The translations under genes were made by a program, and so were the position numbers. Below are positions 18,261 through 27,160 of a stretch of DNA of 64,000 nucleotides, piece by piece. Source of the DNA: an uncultured Bacteroidales bacterium (GTDB taxonomy: Bacteria; Bacteroidota; Bacteroidia; Bacteroidales; Paludibacteraceae); the NCBI GenBank assembly GCA_900542355.1, contig UQNE01000011.1, positions 31,711-95,710 on the forward strand, given 5' to 3'. Every line of letters begins with the position of its first letter. Position 1 is the stretch's first letter. The notes below the pieces were generated by a model. It worked only from the letters and a program-made list of their open reading frames with translations, was not told the origin of the DNA and did no database searches.

Positions 18261-19688
18261 TTAGTTTACAAGTGTGGCTTGGTCGGCATCGGCACGGAGA
18301 TAGAACTCTGCGCCTTGCGAGAGGGTGATAGCGGGTGCGTTGTATTGCAGTTTGTCATCATCGGTGTCGGCGCACGCATTGTTGTTGAAAATCAGGTTAA
18401 TCGAGTAGCCGTCAGGACCTACTACATTGATGACATGGTAGGTAACGCCGTCTTTGACGATCGTGTTATCGCCATTGGCAGTTGCACCGGGCCATTCGCC
18501 GAAGGGTTTGAACTGACTTACATTCTCCCAACCATAGACGCTCAGACAATCCCAACCGGTTGCGTCCTCTACATAGAGCGTGCAAGCGATGGTGTCTGCC
18601 GGTTCGGGCGTAGGGATAGGATCGGCATCCAGTCCGCGCACGCCATTGGCCGTAACGACAAGAATGGTATCGTGGTCGATAGTGTAAGCAAAGTCTTTCA
18701 ACTGTGTACCGCCTCCATTGTTGTTGAAAATCAGGTTCTCGGCAAGCCCCGTATTGGCAGCACCCATATCGAAATACTTGTACTCCACGCCTTTGATAGT
18801 CTGCGTACCCGTAACTTGCATACCGGGCCATTCGCCGTTGAGGCTATTTACATCACCCCACATATAGAGTGTCAGTGCGTCCCAACCTGTAGAATCCAAG
18901 ACAAAGACCACAAAGCCATCATGCTCGATCTCGGGTTCGTTGCTAATCTCCTCCACGCCATCGGCGGTAAGACGGAGATAGATGTCGCGATCGATAGTGT
19001 AAGCAAAGTCAGCCAACTGCGTACCGCCTCCGTTGTTATTGAAAATCAGGTTCTCGGCAAGGCCCGTATTGGCTGCGCCCATATCGAAGTATTGGTAGGT
19101 AACACCCTCGATAGTCTGCGTACCTGTAACCTGCATACCCGGCCATTCGCCGTTGAGGCCATCCACATCACCCCACATATAGAGCGTGAGTGCGTCCCAA
19201 CCGGTCTCGTCGAGTACAAAGACGGCATATCCATCGTGCTCTATCTCGGGTTGCTGCGCTGCTCCACCCCATGCGGCAATACTGATTTGGTAACGCTGCC
19301 CCACTACACAATTATCTAATATATGCGGAGTAGCGGGGTTCTCGATACCCTGCAACTTGCTAACAAAGAGGAATCCATCGGATAACGACTTGCCCTCTTT
19401 GAAGTCCTCGGGATAGAGGTAGATACCGTATTTAGAATCCACTTTCTCGGCTTTCTGCAAGCAGAAATCGGCATTCACATAGTTGAGCGTATCCTGCCCA
19501 TTGAAAGCACCGACCATATAGATTTGGTCTTTGGCAGAGGTGCCTGCGGGGACGATTACCTCGAGGAGGATAGCATTCTCTTTGAGTTCAAACTGCGGTT
19601 TCTCGTGCTCGAACACAATCTCTTCTTGCTTGCAACCGACAAAGAGCATCGGGAGCAAGAGCATAAGGCTTAGAAATATCTTTTTCAT
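18261..19688 (-). CDS. SusE/SusF-like lipoprotein with three CBM26-like starch-binding modules
   Basis: 475 residues from the ATG at 19688; an alternative TTG at 19700 is less likely. Lipobox ends at Cys19 (MLFVGC). An N-terminal domain (about 25-145) is followed by three CBM26-like modules, each with an aromatic signature: VFVLDETGWDALTLYMWG, VFVLDSTGWDALTLYMWG and LYVEDATGWDCLSVYGW, then GEWPG and LIFNNN. Modules 1 and 2 are near-identical in protein and very close in DNA, pointing to recent duplication; the same unit heads the 14454-16931 protein. It should bind starch at the cell surface beside SusC/SusD. It lies 12 bases after susD. Confidence 0.88.
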   Translation of the reverse strand: MKKIFLSLMLLLPMLFVGCKQEEIVFEHEKPQFELKENAILLEVIVPAGTSAKDQIYMVGAFNGQDTLNYVNADFCLQKAEKVDSKYGIYLYPEDFKEGKSLSDGFLFVSKLQGIENPATPHILDNCVVGQRYQISIAAWGGAAQQPEIEHDGYAVFVLDETGWDALTLYMWGDVDGLNGEWPGMQVTGTQTIEGVTYQYFDMGAANTGLAENLIFNNNGGGTQLADFAYTIDRDIYLRLTADGVEEISNEPEIEHDGFVVFVLDSTGWDALTLYMWGDVNSLNGEWPGMQVTGTQTIKGVEYKYFDMGAANTGLAENLIFNNNGGGTQLKDFAYTIDHDTILVVTANGVRGLDADPIPTPEPADTIACTLYVEDATGWDCLSVYGWENVSQFKPFGEWPGATANGDNTIVKDGVTYHVINVVGPDGYSINLIFNNNACADTDDDKLQYNAPAITLSQGAEFYLRADADQATLVN

Positions 19689-19700
19689 ATCGATTGACAA

Positions 19701-21494
19701 TTAATAGTTAGGATTTTGTACAAGTCCCGGATTGACGGAGAGTGCACTTTGCGGCAGCGGATACCACTCGTACTTACGATCGCGTTTAGCGGGGAAAGTT
19801 TGTCCGGCATCGTCGGTAGCACGGCCGAAGAACCACCACTGACCTTGGGTAAATTGGTCGAAGCGACGCAGGTCGGTACGGCGGCGACGGCCTTCGTTGA
19901 GGAACTCGATACCCCACTGGTGGAGCATCCACTCTTCGGGTGTCCACGAAGCGGCTTTATCGGGGATAGCGGCGGTAGCGAAATAGCGTTGGCGCACTTG
20001 GTTGACCAAGTCTTTTGCACCCTCGACATCTCCCGCACGCATCTTGCACTCTGCCAGTGTGTAATAGACCTCAGCCCAGCGGAACTCCACCTCGGAGATC
20101 TCTTGGTAATCGACGCCTGTAGCGGTGCGATACATCGGGTACTTCATCAAGCGATAGCCCGAGTTGGTCTGTCCCCAACGGGGCGACTGTACGGTCTCGA
20201 GCGGGCGTCCGAGTTCGGAGGTAGTACCGGCGAATTGGCCTACCTGGTCGATATAAACCAATGGTTGTCCGTCGCGGTCGGCATCAGCGAGGATAGGTTC
20301 ACCCGTGGTGATATTCTTCATCTCGCCTTTGAGGAATATACCGCCGTTCCAACGGTCGTCGAAAGCATAACTCTGCTTACGGATGTCGCCATCGTCGAAA
20401 CGCTCATAGACGGCACCGAGGCGGTCGTTGTAGTTGCCTTCGAGGAAGCAGACTGGATTGTCGGTACCGCCATACATCTTACCATCGGAATAGACTTTCT
20501 CGGTGCCCGAGTTGTCATACGACGGAGCGAGGCAAACGCAGTTCCATGCCGATTGGTTGGTAGCATAGACATCGAGAAAATCGTTGTAGTTGTAGGGCAA
20601 GAAAGGCACATCGCGCATCCAGCCCGTATTGAGTTGGCCTTGTTTCTCGGCGAAAGCAAAGACTACCTCGGGGCATTCGGCGTTGTTGAGTTCGAATATC
20701 TGACGATAGTCGGATACGATGTCGTACTGCCCATAGTCGCCACGCTTGAGCGATTCGGCAAGCGCCAGGCAGTCAGCATAGTGGTCTTCGCCGATGAATA
20801 TCTGCGCATTGAGCAGAAGACGCATCTTGAGCATACGGTTCATAGCAGGACTGACACGGTTGGCACCTTTGTTTTGGAGGGAAGCGAGCGACTCATCCAA
20901 CTCGGTAGCGATGAAGTCATACACCTTCTTGCAGCCGGTGTTGAAGTCGGGGTCTGCGCTACCCGGTACCTCTGAAGAAACACTGACGCACAGAGGCAAG
21001 GCACCGCCCCACAACTCGAAGTTGTTGTAGTAAGCCCACGCACGGAGAGTACGCACCTCAGCGATATAACTCTGCACAGCCTCGTCGGTCATACCGATAG
21101 CCGAGGCATCGATGGTCTGCAGGTCGGAGATGAGTTGGTTGCACATACCGATAGTGGTCCATGCGCTTTCCCACGCTTGGAGAACGATACGCGATTCGGA
21201 AGTCCAGGTCTGCGAAGAAAGGACAAACTTCAGTCCTTCGTCCCATCCCCATTGTCCGCCGTTCCAGGTGCGCCAAGCGATCTGGTCAGCAGAGAACTCC
21301 TGGAGGTAGTAGAAATACTCACAGAATCCGTAGGCAGCACGCGCATAGATAGCAGCCACGGCACCTTTGATACTCGATTCGTTCTGATAATAGATCGAAG
21401 CATCGATATTGGAGTAGTTTTTCTCTTGCAGGTCGCAGCCGGCAAAAGCCAACAGAACTACGACAGACGCAAATATAGAAAGTATCTTTTTCAT
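19701..21494 (-). CDS. SusD/RagB family surface glycan-binding lipoprotein
   Basis: 597 residues. Lipobox ends at Cys20 (LLAFAGC). The TPR-rich SusD fold is indicated by AAIYARAAYGFCEYFYYLQE, LRAWAYYNNFELWGGALPL, and a C-terminal block with EVEFRWAEVYYTLAECKMRA, VNQVRQRYF, WGIEFLNEGRRRRTDLRRF and YEWYPLPQSALSVNPGLVQN. SusD caps the SusC pore and hands oligosaccharides to it. The substrate is inferred to be starch from the CBM26 and GH13 neighbours. It is 12 bases downstream of susC. The gene is intact, although its partner susC is frameshifted in this assembly. Confidence 0.95.
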   Translation of the reverse strand: MKKILSIFASVVVLLAFAGCDLQEKNYSNIDASIYYQNESSIKGAVAAIYARAAYGFCEYFYYLQEFSADQIAWRTWNGGQWGWDEGLKFVLSSQTWTSESRIVLQAWESAWTTIGMCNQLISDLQTIDASAIGMTDEAVQSYIAEVRTLRAWAYYNNFELWGGALPLCVSVSSEVPGSADPDFNTGCKKVYDFIATELDESLASLQNKGANRVSPAMNRMLKMRLLLNAQIFIGEDHYADCLALAESLKRGDYGQYDIVSDYRQIFELNNAECPEVVFAFAEKQGQLNTGWMRDVPFLPYNYNDFLDVYATNQSAWNCVCLAPSYDNSGTEKVYSDGKMYGGTDNPVCFLEGNYNDRLGAVYERFDDGDIRKQSYAFDDRWNGGIFLKGEMKNITTGEPILADADRDGQPLVYIDQVGQFAGTTSELGRPLETVQSPRWGQTNSGYRLMKYPMYRTATGVDYQEISEVEFRWAEVYYTLAECKMRAGDVEGAKDLVNQVRQRYFATAAIPDKAASWTPEEWMLHQWGIEFLNEGRRRRTDLRRFDQFTQGQWWFFGRATDDAGQTFPAKRDRKYEWYPLPQSALSVNPGLVQNPNY

Positions 21495-21506
21495 AATGGT
21501 CGAGAG

Positions 21507-24480
21507 TTATTTGAGGTTAAGAGTAATACCGAGAGCGAGTTGGGTAGCAGTAGGGTATGCGCTCGAAGAATCGACACCCGGGGTGATACCCGTTTGGGTA
21601 ACGATAGCGGGGTCGTTGCCCGAATACTTGGTGATAGTAGCGATATTCTTCGCCGTGAGATAGACGCGCATATTTTGGAAATACTTAGCCGCCGGCACTA
21701 CGATATTGTAACCGATAGTGATATTATCCAATTTGAAGTAGTCGCCTCGCTCGAGGAAATAACTGGAGATAACACCTCCGTGGCTCTTGACGCCGTCATC
21801 TTTGAGGTAAGCGGAGCGGAGTACATTGTCGGTACCGCATCCCTGCAAGCCCATACCATACTTACGCGCATTGTAGATATCGAAATCGAATGCGCCACGC
21901 CACATCATAGAGAAGTCCCAGTTTTTGTAGGTCCAAGTGTTGTTCCACGAGAGGAAATGCTTAGGTGCGCCATTGCCGATATAGCGTTTCCATGATTGGT
22001 CGGCTGTGCCGGCAAGATGGGTATTCCCCTCGTTATCATAGACCAGGAGGTTGCCGTTCTCGTCTGCTCCGGCGGCTTCGTAGCCATAGAACTGGCCAAT
22101 CTGTCCGCCTTCCTCGACACGGAAATAGTACTCGTTGGTGCCCACCCCGGCTTTCTGATAGAGTTCCAGATAGTCGGCCTTATAGACATCGGATGAGAGT
22201 TTGCTCAGCACGGTAGTACCCCAACTATAGTTGATACCCATATTCCAGAGGAAGTCCTTGCGTTTGATGACATCGCCATTGAGCACGACCTCGACACCTT
22301 GGTTGGTAACGGTACCGACATTGACAAGAATCTTGTTGTAAACGAAAGGCGGTTGCGGCGCAGTATAGTTGTAGAGCAGGTCTTGCGACTGACGGTTATA
22401 GTACTCGACACTACCACGCAATCTGCCCCAGAGATCGAAATCGAACCCGACATTGACGGCGGAGTTTTTCTCCCATTGCAGGTTAGGATTGCTATTGGCG
22501 GTAGGCGCATAACCCACTACCCATTCGCCGTCCATATAGTAACTATCCTTGGTACCATAAGTAGCCATCGACTGATAGGGGTCGAAGTCGGAGCGACCGG
22601 TAAGACCATAGGAGATACGCGGTTTGAGGCTGCGGAGTACTTCTTTGGCAGGTGCTGCAAAATCGCAACTCATAATCTCCCATGCCAACGAAGCGGAGGG
22701 GAAATTACCCCATTTGTTGTTCACACCAAACTTCGTGCTACCCTCGCGACGGAAACTGACGGAAGCGAAGAGCATGTCCTTATAGTTGTAGTTGGCGCGG
22801 CCGAAGAAACCGATGAGCGTGGACTCGTTCTTATAACTGCTCATAGAAGCCAATCCCGAACCGAGATACGAACCGGCACCGATATTGTTCCAAAGGGTGT
22901 TGTCGTAGGTAAAATCACGGTTCTGCTCGTACATCGACTCGTAGGTGCTACGCTCCCAACTATAGCCTACAACGACTTTGAAGTCGTGGTCAGAGATGTG
23001 CAGACCATAGTTGGCAAGCCATTCTACACGGTGGGTTTGCCACTTCTGATATTGGAGCGTAGCCGTACCACGCACTCCGTCCCAATAACTGCTATTGGCT
23101 TTGGAGGAAGCGTAGGTATCCGACTTGAGGTCGTTGTACTGGAGCGCATAATTGACATTGGTAGATATTATTATGGTGCTCGTTGTGCCAGATATTGTAT
23201 TTCAAATCCACATTACCCAAGAGGTACATACGCTTACCTTGGCTGGAGGTCTCTTTGAGGCGAGTAACCGGATTGACCGCACCCGTTACATTGGTAGGCT
23301 GATAGTAGGAGCCATCGGCATTATAGACAGGCATGGTAGGGTTGAGTTGGAGCGCATTGTCCACCTGGTCATCTGCGCCCCAAGTCTCGTTGACGCGTCT
23401 GCCCGACAGGCTACCCGACAGCACGAGGTGGTCGCCCAAGAACTTCTGTTCGGCAGCAAATCGTCCGCCATATTCACGACGTGCACTGACGATATCAAGA
23501 CCCTTAGCGTCTTTGAAATTGAACGAAGCAGCATAGTAACCATGCTTGGTGGCGCCATTGATGGCTACATATTGATTGACATCGTAGGTAGCGGGTTTGA
23601 TGATTTCATCGTACCAGTTGGTCTCTGCGCCATAGTCGGTACCACGGCGGCTACGGCGGAACTCATCAGCCGACAGCACCTGCGGGTGCGCATTGGCGAT
23701 ATTGCAATCGAAATAGGAATCGTAGGTAACGGTGAACTTACCGGCTTCGTTGCCGGCACCTTTCTTGGTGGTAACGAGGATGACGCCATTCGCACCGCGC
23801 GTACCATAGATAGCCGCAGAACCGGCATCTTTGAGTACGGTAATCGACTCGATGTCCTGCGCAGCGATATTGCGGATGTCTCCGCCGGCGATACCGTCGA
23901 TAACGACAAGCGGGCTGTTGCTTGCGGTAAGACTACCTGCGCCACGGATCTGCAAGTCGCTGGACGAGTTGGGGTTGGCCGCTGCCGATGTAACGACATT
24001 GAGACCTGCCACCTTACCATTGAGCATCTCCATCGGGTTATTCATTGCGCCACGGTTGAAGTCCTTGGCTTCTACCTGCACGATAGAAGAGGACACCTCT
24101 TTCTTAGACAGGCTGCCATATCCGATGACCACCACTTGGTCGAGCAGATGGCTCTCGTCTTGGAGGGTGATGTCGATACGGGTGCGGCCATCAATGGGGA
24201 TAGTCTGCGTTTGGTAGCCCACATAGGAAACGACGATGCGTGCCGAGGCGGCTACATTAGATAGAGAGAAATGGCCATCGAAATCGGTGATTGTACCCGT
24301 AGAGGTACCCTCGATCATAACCGAGGCACCAATAAGCGGTTCGCCCTTGGTGTCTTTTACCTGACCTTCAACGGCTTGCGCAGCAGGTGCGGCTGCTCGG
24401 GACTGCACCGCGGGAATCGATAGCAGCATAAGCAGAAGCAAAAGCGCACTCATTGGAAAAGAAAGAAAAAGTCTTTTCAT
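21507..24480 (-). pseudogene. SusC family TonB-dependent receptor, interrupted by one frameshift
   Basis: The frame from 24480 runs to a stop at 23092, and the rest of the protein continues in another frame from about 23165 to 21507; together they give about 990 residues, normal for SusC. N-terminus: signal peptide, carboxypeptidase-regulatory-like domain (VEGQVKDTKGEPLIGASVMI), then the plug with VVVIGYGSL, SPLVVIDGI and SAAIYGTRGANGVILVTTKK. C-terminus: barrel strands ending LALGITLNLK. The break is near 23163-23168: after HNNI the second frame reads TNVNYALQYNDLKSD, so one extra base or two missing bases would explain it. It may be a real mutation, programmed, or a sequencing error. SusC imports oligosaccharides with TonB energy. 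Confidence 0.85.
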
Positions 24481-24554
24481 GATGATTTGTTTTGTAGGTT
24501 AGTATTAAAAAGTAGTTTGCTTTCTCGAAACAGGGTGTTTTTCTCGGAAGAAGA

Positions 24555-24587
24555 AACCGACCTGAGAGGCGGGCTCTCAAATCGGTT
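24555..24587 (-). other. Hairpin at the 5' end of the susC leader
   Basis: A 13-bp stem (ACCGACCTGAGAG against CTCTCAAATCGGT, with G-U pairs in RNA) with a 5-base loop begins right after the -7 element. It could protect the mRNA end or act in attenuation. Confidence 0.5.
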
Positions 24588-24588
24588 G

Positions 24589-24596
24589 CAAAATTA
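24589..24596 (-). promoter_or_regulatory. Promoter -7 element of the starch operon (TAATTTTG)
   Basis: Minus-strand TAATTTTGC, about 110 bases before the susC ATG at 24480. The AT-rich palindromes at 24618-24647 sit at the expected -33 region and just above it. Confidence 0.6.
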
Positions 24597-24617
24597 CGGC
24601 AAATAATACACACGCGC

Positions 24618-24726
24618 AATCTATATAGATTTTATCTAAATAATTATCAATAGGAAAATAGATATAATTAGCAGATAATCAATAGATTTACATTGTGTAT
24701 ATGTAGCGTTTTATCTAAACGATTTT
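24618..24726. promoter_or_regulatory. Cluster of candidate operator sites upstream of susC
   Basis: A perfect palindrome AATCTATATAGATT at 24618-24631 is followed by TTATCTAAATAATTAT at 24632-24647 and TTATCTAAACGATTTT at 24711-24726. The last matches AAATCTAAACGATTTA upstream of the regulator gene (26402-26416). I infer binding by the DUF6377 regulator. Confidence 0.45.
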
Positions 24727-24738
24727 AGGCGTTATATT

Positions 24739-26319
24739 TCACGATTTTGGTTGTACGGCAAAGGAAGGAATGAGCATCAGTTGGCGGAAAAACTCGTCGG
24801 TAGAGAGCGGTGAACGCGCCTTCACTTTGGTCTTGTAGGTATAGATAGTAGTGATGTTATAATCGAGCACTTGAGCGATTACCTCGTTGTGGGTAACGCC
24901 CAAACGAAGGAGAGCGAAGATACGCAACTCGGTATTGAGCAACTCGTTGGGACGCAGCACTATCTGCTCTTCGGGGCGAAGGAGAGCGTTGAAATCGTGA
25001 ACAAAAGTAGGGAATATACCGAGGAACATCTCGTCGAACCGCTTGTAGAACTCGGTGCGTTGGCGATGGGCATCGGCATTCTTGGGGATAGTAAGCAGAT
25101 CATCGTAGCGTTTCTCTTGGATGCGTTTGCGTACCATCTGCTGGTAACGCTCCATCTCGCCGAGGTACTGCGACTGCCAACAGAGGGCGGTACCGATATA
25201 CTCTTCCTTAAGGCGATTGGCTACCAAAAGACGGTTATTCATATCCTCGATAGTAGCGCGAGCACTGCGGATCTGCCGCATACGGCGATAGAGAAGAAAG
25301 ACCGCAACCAGCGTAATGAGCAAGAAAACAAAGGAGATGATCACCCACATCAAGATACGCCGGTTCTGACTTTGGAGCGACTTGGCATTCTCTGCATCGA
25401 TGATAGGCAGTATCTGCATCAGTTCCATCTCTCGATGGCGTGCGCCGTAGAACTCGGCATCCTCTTTGGCATCACGGATATATCGCGCTGCCAGATTGAC
25501 TTTGCCGTCCTCGTAGAGCGTTTGTGCCACCCTGCGAAGCGAGATAGTCTCTTTGGTGCTACTCTCGATGTCGGCAATGGCAGACAATATATTGTAGTGG
25601 AGCATCATCTCACGATTGCCCATTTGCTCGTAGGCAAAAGCGATGGAGGAGTAGGCAACGGCTGCGTCGTGGCGCGTGGCGGCAGCCGACTTAAGGGAGC
25701 GTTGATGGTGGGTAATAGAGGATGTCCACTCGCCCTTGAACTCCGCCACCGATGCCTCGCAGTAGTTGTAGAGAAAAGTATCTCGGGGCGTAAGCAGAGC
25801 CACCGCCTGCTCGTAGTTGCGGCGTTGCTCCGCATGGTAGATGTCGGCATACTTATCGCCCGAATACACTGCCAAATCAAGCATTAGGCGTGCGGAAACA
25901 ATGTAGTAGTTGACCCGTCCGAGCGTATCTTCCTCGGGAATCTGAATGGTCTGCAGGAGGTCGTACCCCTCTTTGAACAAACCTGCGGACAAGAGGGAGA
26001 ACACCTGGTCGCACTGCGCCTCATAGAGCCGGCGCCGGTCGCCGCTTGCTTCGGCATAGACCACCAGCATATCGGCATATTGTTTACCCTGCTTGTAGTT
26101 GTACGATTTGTACTCGTTGAATAGTTGCTTCACATCGTCGAAAGTGAGCGGCAAGTGGGACTCCAACTCGTGTATCCGCTCTTCTTTTTGCTTGTCGTAG
26201 AGCGGTTTCTTAGCAAGAGCATCGTCGAGCAAGCGCAAATCGTCTTGGAGCGCAGCCGACAGCGGTTGCCATACAAAAAGCCCAATAAGCAAGGCGGTAA
26301 ATAGAGGGATATGCTTCAT
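24739..26319 (-). CDS. Membrane-bound DUF6377-type regulator of the starch locus
   Basis: 526 residues. Signal peptide (about 1-22), then a helical TPR-like periplasmic region (about 25-305), one membrane helix (about 316-340, ILMWVIISFVFLLITLVAVFLLY), a coiled coil (SARATIEDMNNRLLVANRLK), and a cytoplasmic C-terminal part with FLGIFPTFVHDFNALLRPEE and a LuxR-like helix-turn-helix (LNTELRIFALLRLGVTHNEV, DYNITTIYTYKTKVKARS). This order is that of the DUF6377 regulators next to Sus loci, analogous in role to SusR. It is divergent in promoter but on the same strand as the operon, which starts 259 bases downstream of its stop. AT-rich palindromes on both sides suggest that it controls susC and itself. 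Confidence 0.82.
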   Translation of the reverse strand: MKHIPLFTALLIGLFVWQPLSAALQDDLRLLDDALAKKPLYDKQKEERIHELESHLPLTFDDVKQLFNEYKSYNYKQGKQYADMLVVYAEASGDRRRLYEAQCDQVFSLLSAGLFKEGYDLLQTIQIPEEDTLGRVNYYIVSARLMLDLAVYSGDKYADIYHAEQRRNYEQAVALLTPRDTFLYNYCEASVAEFKGEWTSSITHHQRSLKSAAATRHDAAVAYSSIAFAYEQMGNREMMLHYNILSAIADIESSTKETISLRRVAQTLYEDGKVNLAARYIRDAKEDAEFYGARHREMELMQILPIIDAENAKSLQSQNRRILMWVIISFVFLLITLVAVFLLYRRMRQIRSARATIEDMNNRLLVANRLKEEYIGTALCWQSQYLGEMERYQQMVRKRIQEKRYDDLLTIPKNADAHRQRTEFYKRFDEMFLGIFPTFVHDFNALLRPEEQIVLRPNELLNTELRIFALLRLGVTHNEVIAQVLDYNITTIYTYKTKVKARSPLSTDEFFRQLMLIPSFAVQPKS

Positions 26320-26369
26320 AGAAACAGATTGAATTCAATATATAGGTATCTTGTTTTTTATATCGATTG

Positions 26370-26377
26370 CAAAGGTA
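26370..26377 (-). promoter_or_regulatory. Promoter -7 element of the regulator gene (TACCTTTG)
   Basis: Minus-strand TACCTTTGC, 51 bases before the ATG at 26319. Confidence 0.6.
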
Positions 26378-26401
26378 CAATAAATATATGAATTACACAA
26401 T

Positions 26402-26416
26402 AAATCTAAACGATTT
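26402..26416. promoter_or_regulatory. Candidate operator upstream of the regulator gene
   Basis: AAATCTAAACGATTTA: inverted arms AAATC/GATTT around TAAAC, 25 bases above the -7 element. A near-identical site lies at 24711-24726. Confidence 0.45.
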
Positions 26417-26919
26417 ATATTGTAATCAGCAACGGTGTACATAGCATATATAATTGATTTTTAGGCAGTTATTAGTATTATAAAACAAGAATACAACTCT
26501 GAATATATCAAGATAGAAATAGAGGCAAATAGCCTATATAATCATTGTGATATAGGAAAGAGAAATGAGGAGACAAAATGCAGCAAAGAGGAAAAACGGC
26601 AAAGCGACACCACCAAACAGGCGAAAACTCCCTCGGAAATACGCTCAGAGCATTATCATGGTATGGTCGGACTATGGTCGGATTTGCTTAATCACCCCTT
26701 AATCACCCCTTAATCACCCCTTAATCACCGCATAATCACCGCATAACAACCCGATATCGACAGGGGACTGACTCGGTACTGACGGGAAGCCTATGGGGAG
26801 AGTACCTTTCAACGGCAGCAACCGGCTTTTTCTACTAAGTATTCGTTATCGGAGTGCCCACAAATGGCGTTATATGGAGAAAATAACAACTAATTTTTGC
26901 ACAAATAAAAAAAAAGCAG
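26417..26919. other. Gene-free stretch between the regulator and topA
   Basis: AT-rich to 26580, then purine-rich with no defended coding frame. It contains a short duplication of TATGGTCGG (26662 and 26673) and the 11-bp array listed separately. Confidence 0.5.
26686..26751. repeat. Six tandem 11-bp repeats
   Basis: Units GCTTAATCACC, three of CCTTAATCACC, GCATAATCACC and GCATAACAACC run without gaps over 66 bp. The period equals about one helical turn, so a phased protein-binding array is possible. Confidence 0.85.
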
Positions 26920-26927
26920 TACTTTTG
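26920..26927 (+). promoter_or_regulatory. Promoter -7 element of topA (TACTTTTG)
   Basis: TACTTTTGC about 230 bases before the topA ATG, leaving a long leader. Confidence 0.55.
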
Positions 26928-26934
26928 CTCGCGT

Positions 26935-27096
26935 TTTCGTTGCGTGGGGCGTTTCGATATGGATATGTATGGCTATTACAAACGGCTTAGAAGTGCAGAT
27001 AGTTATCGAAACGCAGGGAAACTTAGAGAGTTCTACACAGAGCATACAGATTGCCTAAGCGCAGGCAACAAAGGTACGCACGACAACGAAAGATAA
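26935..27096 (+). promoter_or_regulatory. Structured topA leader with two hairpins
   Basis: GCGTTTCGATA (26949-26959) is the exact complement of TATCGAAACGC (27004-27014). A second stem TTGCCT/AGGCAA with a 6-base loop lies at 27051-27068. The first stem overlaps the start codon of the small frame at 26959. Confidence 0.5.
26959..27096 (+). CDS. Possible 45-residue upstream ORF in the topA leader
   Basis: ATG at 26959, stop at 27094-27096. The peptide starts MDMYGYYKRLRSADSYRNAG and is charged, with Tyr/Arg-rich and later His/Thr-rich parts. It looks more protein-like than its surroundings but I know no homologue. Its position between promoter and topA, with its start inside a stem, would suit a regulatory upstream ORF. 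A chance frame is equally possible. Confidence 0.3.
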   Translation: MDMYGYYKRLRSADSYRNAGKLREFYTEHTDCLSAGNKGTHDNER

Positions 27097-27160
27097 ACAT
27101 TGCAGAAACGCCCACACGGGCACAATATGAAGATATTGAAAACAAGAGAAGTATATAGAT

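Noticed and set aside
19716..20975. 419-codon open frame on the plus strand
   Set aside because: Antisense shadow of susD; no signal, motif or promoter of its own.
23152..24264. 370-codon open frame on the plus strand
   Set aside because: Antisense shadow of the susC N-terminal half.
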